Of a stretch of 64,000 nucleotides of DNA, positions 47,415-56,767 are shown piece after piece; the first letter of the stretch is position 1; each line of letters opens with the position of its first letter. Made by a program: the position numbers and the translations under genes. Location: positions 1,471,001 to 1,535,000 of the forward strand of contig NZ_JASJPW010000001.1 in the NCBI RefSeq assembly GCF_030052995.1, written 5' to 3'. This DNA is from Gemmobacter sp. 24YEA27. GTDB taxonomy: Bacteria > Pseudomonadota > Alphaproteobacteria > Rhodobacterales > Rhodobacteraceae. The notes beneath the pieces are model-generated. The model was not told the DNA's origin. It did not search any database and saw only the letters and a program-made list of their open reading frames with translations.

Positions 47415-48440
47415 ATGCAAAGCCCGGATCCGGTCACCCTCGCTGAGTTTCGTGCCCTTTGTGCCGCACTGCCGGCCCCGGATGCGGGCGCCGTTGCGGC
47501 GGCCAGGGCGCGTGATGCGGTTCTGACAAAACCCCCCGGCGCGCTTGGCCGGCTGGAGGAGATCACCCGCTGGCTTGCCGCATGGCAGGGCCGGGCAGTG
47601 CCCGAGGCCGGGCGGGTGCAGATCACGGTTTTCGCCGGCAATCACGGTGTGACGGCGCGCGGCATCTCGGCCTTTCCGGCCGAGGTGACGGTGCAGATGG
47701 TCGAGAATTTCCGCCAGGGCGGGGCCGCGATCAACCAGCTCGCCCGGACCTTCGGCGCAGAGCTTGAGGTGATCGCGCTGGACCTGGACCGTCCGACCCG
47801 GGATTTTTGCTCCGCCCCCGCGATGGAGGAAGCGGAGCTTGTCGCTGCGCTGCAGGCCGGCTGGCAATCTGTGCGGCCCGGCACCGATCTTTACATCGCG
47901 GGCGAAATGGGGATCGGCAATACGACATCGGCGGCGGCGCTGTCAGCGGCGCTTTTCGGACATGATGGCGGGATTGCGGGCTGGTGCGGTCGCGGCACCG
48001 GGCTGGATGATGCCGGTTTGCGGCGCAAAGAGGCCGCCGTGGCACTGGCGCTTGCTCTGCATGACGGTCATCTGGCCGACCCTTTCGAAGCGCTGTGCCG
48101 GCTTGGCGGGCGGGAAGTGGCCGCGATGACCGGTGCCGTGCTGCATGCCCGGCTATTGCGGGTGCCGGTGCTGCTTGACGGGTTTATCGCCTGTGCGGCG
48201 GCGGCGGTGCTGGAACGCGCGCAGCCCGGCGCGCTGGATCACTGTATGGCCGCGCATCAAAGCGCCGAGGGCGCGCATGGCAGGCTTTTGCAGGCGATTG
48301 GCAAAGAGCCGCTGCTGTCCCTGGGGCTGCGGCTTGGCGAAGGCTCGGGCGCAGGGGTCGCGCTTGGCCTGATCCGGGCGGCGCTGGCCTGCCATTCCGG
48401 CATGGCGACCTTTGCCGAGGCCGGAGTCAGCGGCGCCTGA
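47415..48440 (+). CDS. cobT: Nicotinate-nucleotide-dimethylbenzimidazole phosphoribosyltransferase
   Basis: The 341-residue enzyme makes alpha-ribazole phosphate for the lower ligand of cobalamin. It has [42 protein letters not shown] and the C-terminal active-site loop [16 protein letters not shown]. It is the divergent partner of cobS, so this region is a cobalamin lower-ligand and assembly unit. Confidence 0.96.
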   Translation: MQSPDPVTLAEFRALCAALPAPDAGAVAAARARDAVLTKPPGALGRLEEITRWLAAWQGRAVPEAGRVQITVFAGNHGVTARGISAFPAEVTVQMVENFRQGGAAINQLARTFGAELEVIALDLDRPTRDFCSAPAMEEAELVAALQAGWQSVRPGTDLYIAGEMGIGNTTSAAALSAALFGHDGGIAGWCGRGTGLDDAGLRRKEAAVALALALHDGHLADPFEALCRLGGREVAAMTGAVLHARLLRVPVLLDGFIACAAAAVLERAQPGALDHCMAAHQSAEGAHGRLLQAIGKEPLLSLGLRLGEGSGAGVALGLIRAALACHSGMATFAEAGVSGA

Positions 48441-48467
48441 GCTTGCCCTTTTCGAACATCTGACATG

Positions 48468-48498
48468 AAAAAGGGGCCGGATCATCCGGCCCCTTTTT
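48468..48498. terminator. Bidirectional terminator after cobT
   Basis: AAAAGGGGCCGGAT and ATCCGGCCCCTTTT pair over a short centre, with A-runs on one side and T-runs on the other. It serves cobT (plus) and the long minus-strand gene that ends at 48523. Confidence 0.9.
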
Positions 48499-48522
48499 CA
48501 GTTCTTAAACAGTCTGGCGCTG

Positions 48523-51500
48523 TCAGCCTTTGGGCATTTCCAGCGCGACCAGCCGGCCACCTTTCTGATAGCGCACCTCATTCTGGGTGATCGCCCTGAC
48601 CTGACCGCCGTCGATCCGGTCGCCGACCGAGACCTTGTGATATTTGCCATTCGCGGTCCGCACCAGAGCGTAGCGTTTGGAGGGCTGGCCATAGACGCCG
48701 ATCAGATTGATTTTCGACAGATTGATTGCCTTGGCATAGGTTGCCTGTTTCGCGACGCTGGCCTTGGTCGGGATACTCGGTGCCGGGCCGGATGCAACTT
48801 CCGGCTCGTCAATCTCATCATGCTCTTCGGGTTTCGCGGCGGCCTTGCCCTTTGGCGCCGGCTGGGGCGCCGGGGCAGAGGCGGTCTCGACCGGCGCGGG
48901 CGCGGGCTCCGGGGCACGAACGGCAGCGGCAACTGCCGCCTCGATGGCACGGCTGAAATCCTGCGGGCGCGCCGCGGGGCGCCGCGAGATTGTCATGAGC
49001 GACGGGTTGGCCAACTCGGCCGCGCTGAGCCCGGCTGTCGCAGGGACAGTGGCCGAGGCAAGCTGGACGTCTTCTTCATTGGCAAGCGAAGCGGCAGCCG
49101 TATCGGCACGGGCCTTTGCACTTGCGGCTTCGACAAGGGCGGGGCGCTGCCGGGGGCGCAGGCTGGCGAAATCAACCGGAGCGGTTGCGGGCTGCAGAGC
49201 CGCGTCATCATCGGTTGCGGGCCGGTCCGGACGGGCGCGGGGCGGCGGTCGGCAAGTTCGGGATCGGGCTGGGCTGCGGGTTCCGTCGTGGCGGCGGTGA
49301 CGGTTGCCGCAGCGGTGCCGACAGCCCCTCCGTCCAGAGACGGATTGCCCGCCGCTCCGGCCGGGGCGGCAGTGGTCTCGCCCAAAGGCGTCGTGGCGGC
49401 GGTGCCCGGCGCGGATTCGGAAGTGGTTCCGGAGGCGGCTTCCGCTGCGGGGGCAGAGGCGGCTGCGGTGGCGGCACGGGCGGCTTCAGCTGCGGCGGTG
49501 GCTGCGGCGCTGCGCGGCGGTGGCACGCGCGGCGGCTTACCATCGAAAAGCATATAACCGCCGGGGGTTGGCAGCCCCGCAGCGGTTGGCATCAGCATCT
49601 GGTTTTCGTCATAACGATAGACAGTGCCAAAGGGCGGCGGCGGCATCGGAGCCCCCGGTGGCGCTTCGGCCGAGGTGTCGGGCCCGGGCAGCGAGAGCGC
49701 ATCAAAGGCAGGCGGCGGCGCATCCGAGCTGGAAAGGAAGATCTCATCCTCGGCATCAAGCAAGGCAACCGCTGCGGGGCTTTCGCTCTCCAGCGCCGTT
49801 TCCGGCGCCGGATCCGTGGCTGCATCAGGCACTTCGGCGGCTTCGGTGGCGGTCGCAACCCGTTGCGCCGTCTCGCCTTCTGCCGCGGGGTCAAGCCCGT
49901 CGGCCAGCATCTCGTCATCCACGCTGACCGTTGAGCCCTCGTCTGCGGTGCCGGCAAACTGGGTCTCTTCCTCGCCGGAGGTGCGGTTGGAGGAGAGGTA
50001 GAAAGACGACCAGGCCGCAACAAGAGCAAGGCAAAGCAACAGGATAGCGGTCAGGATCAGGCCCAGAAAGCGGGGTTTGCCCTTGCTGTTGCGGGGGGCA
50101 AAGGGCGACTGGCTGAGGCTGCGGGCTGCGTCATCAGTGCCGTCGGTCGCACGGGGCCTGGCACCGGCCGGCATCTGGCCTGCGGCAGCGGATTGCGCGC
50201 GGGTCTTGCGGGTGCCGGGGATTGATGGCGCGGTGATAAGGCCGGCAAGGCTGCCAACTCCGCGCGCGGTCTTGGCAGCGGCGCCTGTTGCTGCGCCGTT
50301 GCGGACTGGCGCTGCGAACCCGACAGGATCGCCCGGTATCGCAGCCGGTGTGGCGGTCGGAGCCGCCCGCGCGTCATCTCCGGCCATCACCGGCGGAGCG
50401 GAAGAAATGGCGGTACGCGGTGCATTGACGGGGGCGTTCCTGCCCGAGCGGCCATAGGCGGCAAGGGTTGCGGCCGAAGGCGCGGGCGGCAGGTCGTCGT
50501 CAATGGTGCCGATCGGAGCTGCCGATTTGCCGGCAACACCGGTCTGACCCGCGGGGTGCACACGTGGGGAGGAGGCCGGGCCCGAAGCCTGGCCCCCGAA
50601 GCCTGGTTCAGCGCCGAGGCCCGCGCGAGCGGCCCGGGCGCTGCCGGTTGCCCTGTCGCCGGTGCAAGCCCTGCCATGCGGCGTGCCAGATGCGGCAGCG
50701 GGGGCAGATCCGGGCCTCGTCGGTCTCGGGGAAGGACGTGTTTTCCGGCACATGCGCGAAGGGCGCCTCATCCGGGTCCGCCTCGACAGGAGGCGCCGCA
50801 GGTGCGGCCGGGGCCGGGATTGGTGCGGAAACGGCTGGCGTGACGGGGGCCTGGACCACTCCGGCAGTCAGGCTGACCCGCGGCGACGCGGCAGCGGGGG
50901 GGGGACCGGCGCGGCCGAAGGCTCAACGGCGGGGGCGGCTACACTGCCAAGCGGCGTGATTTCTGTGATCGTGACGCGCGGCCTGGCGCCTGAGCCACGG
51001 GGGGTGAGGCAGGTGCCGGCGCGGCCGCCCGGACAAAGGGGGCTGGTTCGTCAAAGCCTTTGTCGGAATGCAGGGGCAATTCAGCCTGCGCCTCGCGCGC
51101 GGCAGTCGAAACAGCCGCAGCCGGTGGAGCAGCCGCATCAGCCGCAGCAGCCGGAGCCCCGCCAAAGGCGACTTCCGGTGCCTCTTCCACAGAAGGGAAG
51201 GCTTTGGGCTCTTCGGGGAGTGATTCTGCCGCCGGTTGCGCCGCAAGTGGCAGCTCTGCTTCGGCGGTCGCAGGAGCGCCGGTCGCAGACCAGTCCTGTT
51301 CAGCGGCTGCGGCACCAGTGCTTTCCGCTTCGGCTTCGGGGTGCGATTCGCTCTGGCTTGCGGCTTCGATCTCGGCCTGGCGTGCGGCTTTCGCGCGGCG
51401 GCGGGCGGCGCGGGCCTCGTCGATCAGCAAAATGGCGGCACTGTCGCGCTCGATCTCCTCGCCATCTGCGAGGAAATTGCGGGCATCCGCTGTCTCGCCA

Positions 51501-51964
51501 AACCAGGGCTCGCCGTCGAATTCGCTCTCGTCCGGGATAGCAACAAAGGCAACAGGGCTGAATTTATGTGTGGTTGCAAAGGCTTCCGCCTCGGCCAGGG
51601 TTTCGCGCGCCACGGCGGCGACCCGGGCGGTGCGACCTTCGCCCCGCAACCAGTCCCAGACGATTTCATCCGGGCGGTACGGCGTCCGCGACACAAGCGC
51701 ATTGGTGATTTCCTGCGCGGTGCGGGCGTCATCGCCGCCAGAGATATCCACCTCGGTATAAAGGATCTGCGAGGCCGGAATCACCAGCTTGGTTGTAAAA
51801 CCGCCCGGCGAGAGGCCAAGAGCGGTCTTGCGCATGTAATCAAGCGCATCCTCAAGATCGGATGCGTCGAAGGGTGTTTCACCAATCTTCAGCCAGCCCT
51901 TCGCCGTCCGGTGCAGAAGCGCGATGCTGGTATCGGTGAAATTGAGGGCAAAATCTGGTTTCAT
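48523..51964 (-). CDS. Large inner-membrane protein with PilM/GspL-like and PilP/GspC-like ends, five -1 frameshifts
   Basis: With one base restored at each of five sites (50980-50981, 50896-50904, 50710-50711, 50593-50597, 49219-49221) this is one 1148-residue protein. The N-terminal ~165 residues (FALNFTDTSIALLHR, KLVIPASQILYTEVDI, VAAVARETLAEAEAFATTH) resemble the actin-like ATPase domain of PilM/GspL. A long Ala/Pro-rich linker follows, then a single transmembrane helix near residue 635 (FLGLILTAILLLCLALVAAW), another Ala/Pro-rich stretch, and a C-terminal domain (about 1085-1148: INLIGVYGQPSKRYALVRT, VSVGDRIDGGQV) like PilP/GspC. No pilus or type II secretion genes are nearby. Function is unknown. 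Confidence 0.75.
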
Positions 51965-52135
51965 TCCACAGGCCTAGCACAGGACAACTGGGCGCGGAAA
52001 CGCGCCCGGACGGGATCACTCCTACCTATAGCAGCTTTTCGCCGAATAAAAGAAAAAGACCCGTGAGCAGACCAGGGAATGGTCTTCGACATGCGTTAAT
52101 GTTCTGTAAGCAGTCGCAGTGATAAGGAGTCTTCC

Positions 52136-52843
52136 ATGCGTATGCGGTCTTTGTTCAAAACCTCCCTTTCGGCCGCGGCCTTTGGCGCGGCGCTGATCGC
52201 GGCCTCGCCGGTGCTGGCCGATGGTAAGGCGGTCATCACCGTCAATGGTGAGGCCTCGGTTTCGAAGGCACCTGATATGGCGACGATTTCGGTCGGGGTC
52301 ACCTCGGTCGGGGAAAATGCGGGTTCGGCGCTGAAGCTGAACTCGGCCGAAATGGAGAAGGTGATTGCGCGCCTGAAAGAGCTGGGCGTGGCCGAGGGTG
52401 ACATGCAGACCTCGGGTCTTTCGGTCAATCCGAACTGGTCGAATTCCTATTCGTCTTCGGGTACACAGAAGATCGACGGCTTTACCGCGATGAACTACCT
52501 GACGGTGGGCATCCGCGATCTGGATAAGCTGGGCGCGACCCTTGATCAGGTTGTGACCGATGGGGCGAATACCCTTAACGGCGTCACCTTCGCCCTGGTC
52601 GACCCGCGCCCGGCGCTGGACGAGGCGCGCAAGCTCGCCGTGGCCGATGCGCGCGCGCGGGCCGAACTCCTGGCAGAAGCGGCAGGGGTCAAGCTGGGTG
52701 ACCTGGTCTCGCTGACCGATGGCGGCGGCTATAGCGGTGGCCCGGCGCCGATGTTCAAGGCGGATGCCGCCTCGGTCCCGGTGCAAAAAGGCGATGTCAG
52801 CTATCAGGCGACCGTCACCATCACCTGGGAAATCGGCGGCTGA
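52136..52843 (+). CDS. Periplasmic SIMPL-domain protein (DUF541)
   Basis: The 235-residue protein has a signal peptide (ALIAASPVLADGK, cleavage after VLA) and the SIMPL/DUF541 domain: VNGEASVSKAPDMATISVGV at the start and VSYQATVTITWEI at the end. Related proteins are exported; a general role in oxidative or envelope stress has been proposed for some. AAGGAG precedes the start. It is divergent from the long gene upstream. Confidence 0.92.
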   Translation: MRMRSLFKTSLSAAAFGAALIAASPVLADGKAVITVNGEASVSKAPDMATISVGVTSVGENAGSALKLNSAEMEKVIARLKELGVAEGDMQTSGLSVNPNWSNSYSSSGTQKIDGFTAMNYLTVGIRDLDKLGATLDQVVTDGANTLNGVTFALVDPRPALDEARKLAVADARARAELLAEAAGVKLGDLVSLTDGGGYSGGPAPMFKADAASVPVQKGDVSYQATVTITWEIGG

Positions 52844-52856
52844 TCCTGTCAAATAT

Positions 52857-52883
52857 CCTGCGGCGGGGATAACCCGCCGCAGG
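52857..52883. terminator. Bidirectional terminator between the SIMPL gene and metY
   Basis: CCTGCGGCGGG and CCCGCCGCAGG form an 11-pair perfect stem with a GATAA loop, between the convergent 3' ends of the SIMPL gene and metY. The T-run after it is short. Confidence 0.75.
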
Positions 52884-52891
52884 GCTTTACG

Positions 52892-54202
52892 TCAGCGGCT
52901 CTTGCCGGTGGCGGCGGTGATCGCCTGGTCGAGATCGGCGATGATGTCATCGGCATTCTCGATCCCGATCGAGACCCGCACCACATTCGGCGCAGCCCCC
53001 GCCTTGACCTGCTGTTCTTCGGTCAGCTGGCGATGGGTGGTCGAGGCGGAATGGATGACCAGCGACCGCGTATCACCGAGATTCGCCACATGGCGGAACA
53101 GTTTCAGGTTGTTGATCAGGCTGACACAGGCGTCGTAGCCATCCTTCAGCGCGAAGGTGAACAGCGCCCCGGCGCCTTTCGGCGTGATCTTCTTCACCTT
53201 CTTATACGAGGGCGAAGATTTCAGCCCGGCCCAGGTGACGAATTCGACACGGGGGTCGGCCTCCAGCCATTCCGCGACCTTCTTCGCATTGGCGACATGA
53301 CGCTCCATCCGCAGACCCAGCGTCTCGATCCCCATCAGCGTGTAATGCGCGCCCTGCGGGTTCATCGTCATGCCCAGATCCCTGAGCCCGACTGCGATGG
53401 AGTGGAAGGTATAGGCCATGCCGCCCAAAGTCGGGTGGAACACGAGGCCATGATAGGCGGGCTCGGGCTGCGAGAGCGAGGGAAACTTATCGCTTTCCGA
53501 CCAGTTGAACTTGCCCGAATCGAGGACGATGCCGCCGGTGACAGTGCCATTACCGGTCAGATATTTCGTCGCCGAATGCACAACCAGCGTGGCGCCAAGC
53601 GCAATCGGGTTGCACAGATAGGGCGTCGCCGTGGTGTTGTCGATGATCAGCGGGATCCCCTTGCGGTCAGCGATTTTCGCGAGCGCCGGGATGTCGGTGA
53701 TATAGCCGCCGGGATTGGCGATGGTCTCGGCAAAGATCGCGCGGGTGTTCTTGTCGACGGCCTTCGCCACCGCGCCCAGATCATCGGTATCGACGAATTT
53801 CGCCGACCAGCCAAAGCGTTTGATGGTCTGGCTGAACTGGGTGATGGTGCCACCATAAAGCCTTGTCGAGGCGACGATATTCTTGCCAGGCCCCATCAGC
53901 GGGAACAGCGCCATGATCTGCGCCGCGTGGCCCGAGGAACAGGCAATCCCGCCCACAGCGCCTTCAAGGGCGGCTACCCGGGCGACCAGCGCCGAGACGG
54001 TCGGATTTGTCAGACGTGAATAGATATAGCCGATCTCTTCCAGGCCAAAGAGCCGCGCCGCATGGTCTGCATCTTTGAACTGATAGGCCGTGGTCTGATA
54101 GATCGGCGGGTTGATGGCGCCGGTTGCGGGGTCGGGGGTGGCGCCGGCATGAACTGCCAGCGTGTCGAAACCATGCGGCTTCGGCTCGGTATTTTCGGTC
54201 AT
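52892..54202 (-). CDS. metY: O-acetylhomoserine sulfhydrylase (MetY-type)
   Basis: The 436-residue PLP enzyme makes homocysteine from O-acetylhomoserine and sulfide. It has PPIYQTTAYQF, CSSGHAAQIMALFPL, and the PLP-binding Lys in VVHSATKYLTGNG. The length (~430, with the MetY insert TWAGLKSS) fits MetY rather than MetB/MetC. The start at 54202 follows GGGAGGACC. It belongs with the sulfate-uptake genes further on. A 32-base hairpin and an Lrp half-site lie upstream. Confidence 0.93.
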   Translation of the reverse strand: MTENTEPKPHGFDTLAVHAGATPDPATGAINPPIYQTTAYQFKDADHAARLFGLEEIGYIYSRLTNPTVSALVARVAALEGAVGGIACSSGHAAQIMALFPLMGPGKNIVASTRLYGGTITQFSQTIKRFGWSAKFVDTDDLGAVAKAVDKNTRAIFAETIANPGGYITDIPALAKIADRKGIPLIIDNTTATPYLCNPIALGATLVVHSATKYLTGNGTVTGGIVLDSGKFNWSESDKFPSLSQPEPAYHGLVFHPTLGGMAYTFHSIAVGLRDLGMTMNPQGAHYTLMGIETLGLRMERHVANAKKVAEWLEADPRVEFVTWAGLKSSPSYKKVKKITPKGAGALFTFALKDGYDACVSLINNLKLFRHVANLGDTRSLVIHSASTTHRQLTEEQQVKAGAAPNVVRVSIGIENADDIIADLDQAITAATGKSR

Positions 54203-54275
54203 ATGGTCCTCCCATGTCTCCATTCCGGCGCGAGGTTAGGCAAAGCCAACCGGCGCGGCAATGTCTGGTTGCGGC

Positions 54276-54307
54276 CATGATCAGCCTCATTTCTCATGAG
54301 GATCATG
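54276..54307. promoter_or_regulatory. Long hairpin upstream of metY
   Basis: CATGAT (54276-54281) with ATCATG (54302-54307) and CCTCAT (54285-54290) with ATGAGG (54296-54301) form a two-part stem with a three-base bulge, about 75 bases before the metY start. It could be an operator or a structured leader. It does not fit the SAM-II riboswitch consensus. Confidence 0.5.
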
Positions 54308-54367
54308 CAAATATGACATGCGGCACGCTGGGGGAGTGCCTTATCATCAGTGGCGCAGTTCCCGCCC

Positions 54368-54819
54368 TCAGGCGCGATCATCCTTGGGGCTGCCCATCAC
54401 CACATAAGAGGTGACCGAGCGCACCTGGGGTAATGTGCCAAGGATCTCGGTATGCCAGTGCTTGTAACTGGCAAGGTCCCGCGTCTCGACCCGCAAGAGA
54501 TATTCCACCGCGCCGGTGACATTATGGCATTCCCGCACCTGTGGTGCGAGGATCACCGCGCGTTCAAACGCCTCCTGCGAGGCCTTGGTATGGGTGTTCA
54601 GCCCGACAGTGATATAGGCGATGAACCCGATCCCGAGCTTTTCCGGGTCGAGCACCGCCCGATAGCCCGGATGACGCCGATCCGCTCCAGATCCTGCACC
54701 CGGCGCAACGTGGCCGAGGGTGAGAGCCCGATCTTCGCCGCCAGCGCCAGATTGGTCAGCCGCCCGTCCGCCGTCAGGGCGCGCAATATCTTTTCGTCGA
54801 TCTGATCTATATCCGTCAT
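54368..54819 (-). CDS. Lrp/AsnC family transcriptional regulator, one -1 frameshift
   Basis: The N-terminal helix-turn-helix (IDEKILRALTADGRLTNLA, IGLSPSATLRRVQDLE) and the C-terminal RAM ligand-binding domain (GIGFIAYITVGLNTHTKASQ, VRECHNVTGAVEYLLRVE) are in two frames, joined at CCC 54666-54668 where CCCC is expected (GVIRAI against GVIRGYRAVLDPEK). With the base restored the protein is 150 residues, full length. It is divergent from a LysE-type exporter with an Lrp-style palindrome between them. Confidence 0.88.
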
Positions 54820-54822
54820 AAG

Positions 54823-54857
54823 TTGCAAATATTGCCGTTCAGCGCGCATATTTGCAA
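54823..54857. promoter_or_regulatory. Lrp-type operator palindrome
   Basis: TTGCAAATAT (54823-54832) and ATATTTGCAA (54848-54857) are perfect ten-base arms separated by 15 bases, between the divergent lrp and lysE genes. This is the usual place and form of an Lrp-family autoregulatory and exporter-control site. Confidence 0.7.
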
Positions 54858-54891
54858 TCAGATTGCGGCAGATCCGGGCAATGTTTGCGCC

Positions 54892-55497
54892 ATGACATAT
54901 GACGCTTTCCTCGCCCTTCTGGGCTTTGCCATGGCCACGACCTTCACCCCGGGGCCGAACAATATGATGCTGATCGCCTCGGGGGTGAATTTCGGCTTTC
55001 GCCGCACCATCCCGCATATGCTGGGGATCTGTCTCGGTGTGGTGAGTCTCGTGCTCCTGACCGGGCTGGGCGTTGCGGGCCTGTTCCAGGTCTGGCCGCC
55101 CGCGCTGAACGTGCTGAAAGCGGTATCGGTTGCCTATATGCTCTGGCTTGCCTGGAAGATTGCCATGTCTTCGGCGCCCGGCGAGCGCGGCACCGGTGCG
55201 AAACCGATGACGCTGATTCAGGCGGCGGCGTTTCAATGGGTGAACCCGAAGGCCTGGGCGATGGCTCTGGGCGGGGTTGCCGCCTATGTCCCGCATCCCG
55301 ATGCGAGGTCGCTCGCCCTGGCCGCCATTGCCTTCGCGCTGGTCTCGATCCCGTCCACATCGACCTGGGCCGCCGCGGGGCAGGGGTTGCAGCGCTGGCT
55401 CTCACGGTCTTCCCGCCTGCGCGCCTTCAACTGGACGATGGCGGTGCTGCTGGTCCTGTCTCTCTGGCCGGTGGTCACAATGAAACTGGCACAATAA
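54892..55497 (+). CDS. LysE/RhtB family amino-acid exporter
   Basis: The 201-residue protein has six predicted transmembrane helices and the LysE signature ATTFTPGPNNMMLIASGVNFG, then HMLGICLGVV. Such exporters move amino acids or derivatives out of the cell. The divergent Lrp regulator and the palindrome between them suggest amino-acid-responsive control. The start at 54892 was chosen from the protein family. Confidence 0.93.
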   Translation: MTYDAFLALLGFAMATTFTPGPNNMMLIASGVNFGFRRTIPHMLGICLGVVSLVLLTGLGVAGLFQVWPPALNVLKAVSVAYMLWLAWKIAMSSAPGERGTGAKPMTLIQAAAFQWVNPKAWAMALGGVAAYVPHPDARSLALAAIAFALVSIPSTSTWAAAGQGLQRWLSRSSRLRAFNWTMAVLLVLSLWPVVTMKLAQ

Positions 55498-55543
55498 GAC
55501 AAAGGGTAAAGAGATACGGGCTCGTGTCGGCCCGTTCTTCCCA

Positions 55544-55582
55544 TGAACTCAATACTCCGCAGGACACGGGGGCAGCGCCCCC
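55544..55582. repeat. TGAACTSAATACTCC motif with GC hairpin, copy 1
   Basis: TGAACTCAATACTCC (55544-55558) is followed by a GC hairpin of GGGGGC and GCCCCC (55568-55582). The same motif with one base change and a GC hairpin occurs at 60405-60441. It lies between convergent genes and may act as a terminator. Confidence 0.55.
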
Positions 55583-55626
55583 GCGCCTTCGCCAGAGGGC
55601 GGCCCTGCCTGATGGCCCCCGTGTGC

Positions 55627-56100
55627 TCAGCGGTTGCGGGTGTCCACCGGATAGGCGGTCGTGAACTTCATCCGCTCCATCGCGAAATGCGAGGTCAGGT
55701 TCTTGATCGGCACCGCATCTGTCAGCCGTTTGTAAAGCTGGTCAAAGCTTTCCATATCCGCGACCGACACCCGCAAGAGGTAATCCATCTCGCCGGCCAT
55801 GCGGTAGACTTCCATCACCTCGGGGAACTGACCGACGGCCCGCGCGAACGTATCGCGCCAGGTCGCCGAATGATCGGGCGCCTCAATGCCGATGAAGACC
55901 GTCAGTCCAAAGCCCAGCCGCGCCGGATTGGCCAGCGCCACGCGCCCGGTCAGCACGCCATTGGCCTCGAGTTTCTGGATGCGTTTCCAGCAGGGCGTCT
56001 GCGACAAGCCGACCCGGTCCGCGATCTGCGCCACGGGCAGTGTCGCGTCGCGCATCAGTTCGGCCACGATCTTACGGTCGATCAGATCGAGATTGTCCAT
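55627..56100 (-). CDS. Lrp/AsnC family transcriptional regulator
   Basis: The 157-residue protein has DLIDRKIVAELMRDATLPV and ADRVGLSQTPCWKRIQKLEA (helix-turn-helix) and a RAM domain (FGLTVFIGIEAPDHSATWRD, AGEMDYLLRVSVADMESFDQ). It is intact, unlike the first Lrp gene at 54368. The start at 56100 was chosen from the family. The intergenic region before the Rrf2 gene (213 bases) holds its promoter. Confidence 0.94.
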   Translation of the reverse strand: MDNLDLIDRKIVAELMRDATLPVAQIADRVGLSQTPCWKRIQKLEANGVLTGRVALANPARLGFGLTVFIGIEAPDHSATWRDTFARAVGQFPEVMEVYRMAGEMDYLLRVSVADMESFDQLYKRLTDAVPIKNLTSHFAMERMKFTTAYPVDTRNR

Positions 56101-56314
56101 CTGTTGCTCCTGCATCCGGCAGTGGGTTCGTTCTCATTCTGGTCGCATAAATACACTTTTGTCTACTGGTTAAATCGTCTTTAATTCCATCCAGGGAAAC
56201 TGGCCCGGAATCCCTTGTTTTTCGCGGGCAATCATTCCAGATGAACCCGTGGAACGGGGAAAACCTCGCTTTGCCAGATTGATTCGCACTGACTGTCTCC
56301 ATAGGCTTACCCGT

Positions 56315-56767
56315 ATGATCACCCAGAAGATGAAATATGCCCTCAAGGCCCTTCTCGTTCTTGGTGACGAAGCCGGCAAAGCGGAGCCCGTGGCGCTGAC
56401 CATCGAAGAGATCGCGCGCCGCTCGGGCACGCCGAAACGATTCCTCGAACATATTCTGCTTGAGGTCAGGAATGCCGGGGTGATTGCGTCGACACGCGGG
56501 CGCTCGGGGGGCTATTCGCTGATCAAGAAACCGGCCGAGGTCTCGATCTCAGAGCTGTTGCGGCTGATCGACGGGCCCATTGCGCCGCTGCCCTGCCTGT
56601 CGCGCCGTGCCTATCAGCGGTGCGAGGATTGCACCGATGAGGCGAGCTGCCGCATCCGCAAAATCTTTGCCGAGGTCTTCTGGTCCTATCTGGTGATCAT
56701 CGAATCGCTGACGCTTGCCGACATGCTGCGCTCGGACAAGGTGGCCGAGCAGGTTCTGGGCGGCTGA
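56315..56767 (+). CDS. Rrf2 family transcriptional regulator
   Basis: The 150-residue protein has an N-terminal winged helix (MKYALKALLVLGDEAGK, EEIARRSGTPKRFLEHILLE, STRGRSGGYSLIKKP) and four cysteines near residues 91-110 (spacing C-x8-C-x2-C-x5-C) that could ligate an Fe-S cluster, as in IscR/NsrR. Position directly upstream of the sulfate transport genes suggests control of sulfur uptake in response to cysteine or Fe-S status. This is inference. Confidence 0.9.
   Translation: MITQKMKYALKALLVLGDEAGKAEPVALTIEEIARRSGTPKRFLEHILLEVRNAGVIASTRGRSGGYSLIKKPAEVSISELLRLIDGPIAPLPCLSRRAYQRCEDCTDEASCRIRKIFAEVFWSYLVIIESLTLADMLRSDKVAEQVLGG

Noticed and set aside
48523..51964. Calling the split frames separate genes or pseudogene remnants
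   Set aside because: The encoded segments join smoothly after adding one base at five G/C-rich sites, and the repaired total length is divisible by three.
54203..54367. SAM-II riboswitch upstream of metY
   Set aside because: Such elements are common before met genes in alphaproteobacteria, but the conserved SAM-II pseudoknot sequence is absent; only the hairpin and an Lrp-like half-site are seen.
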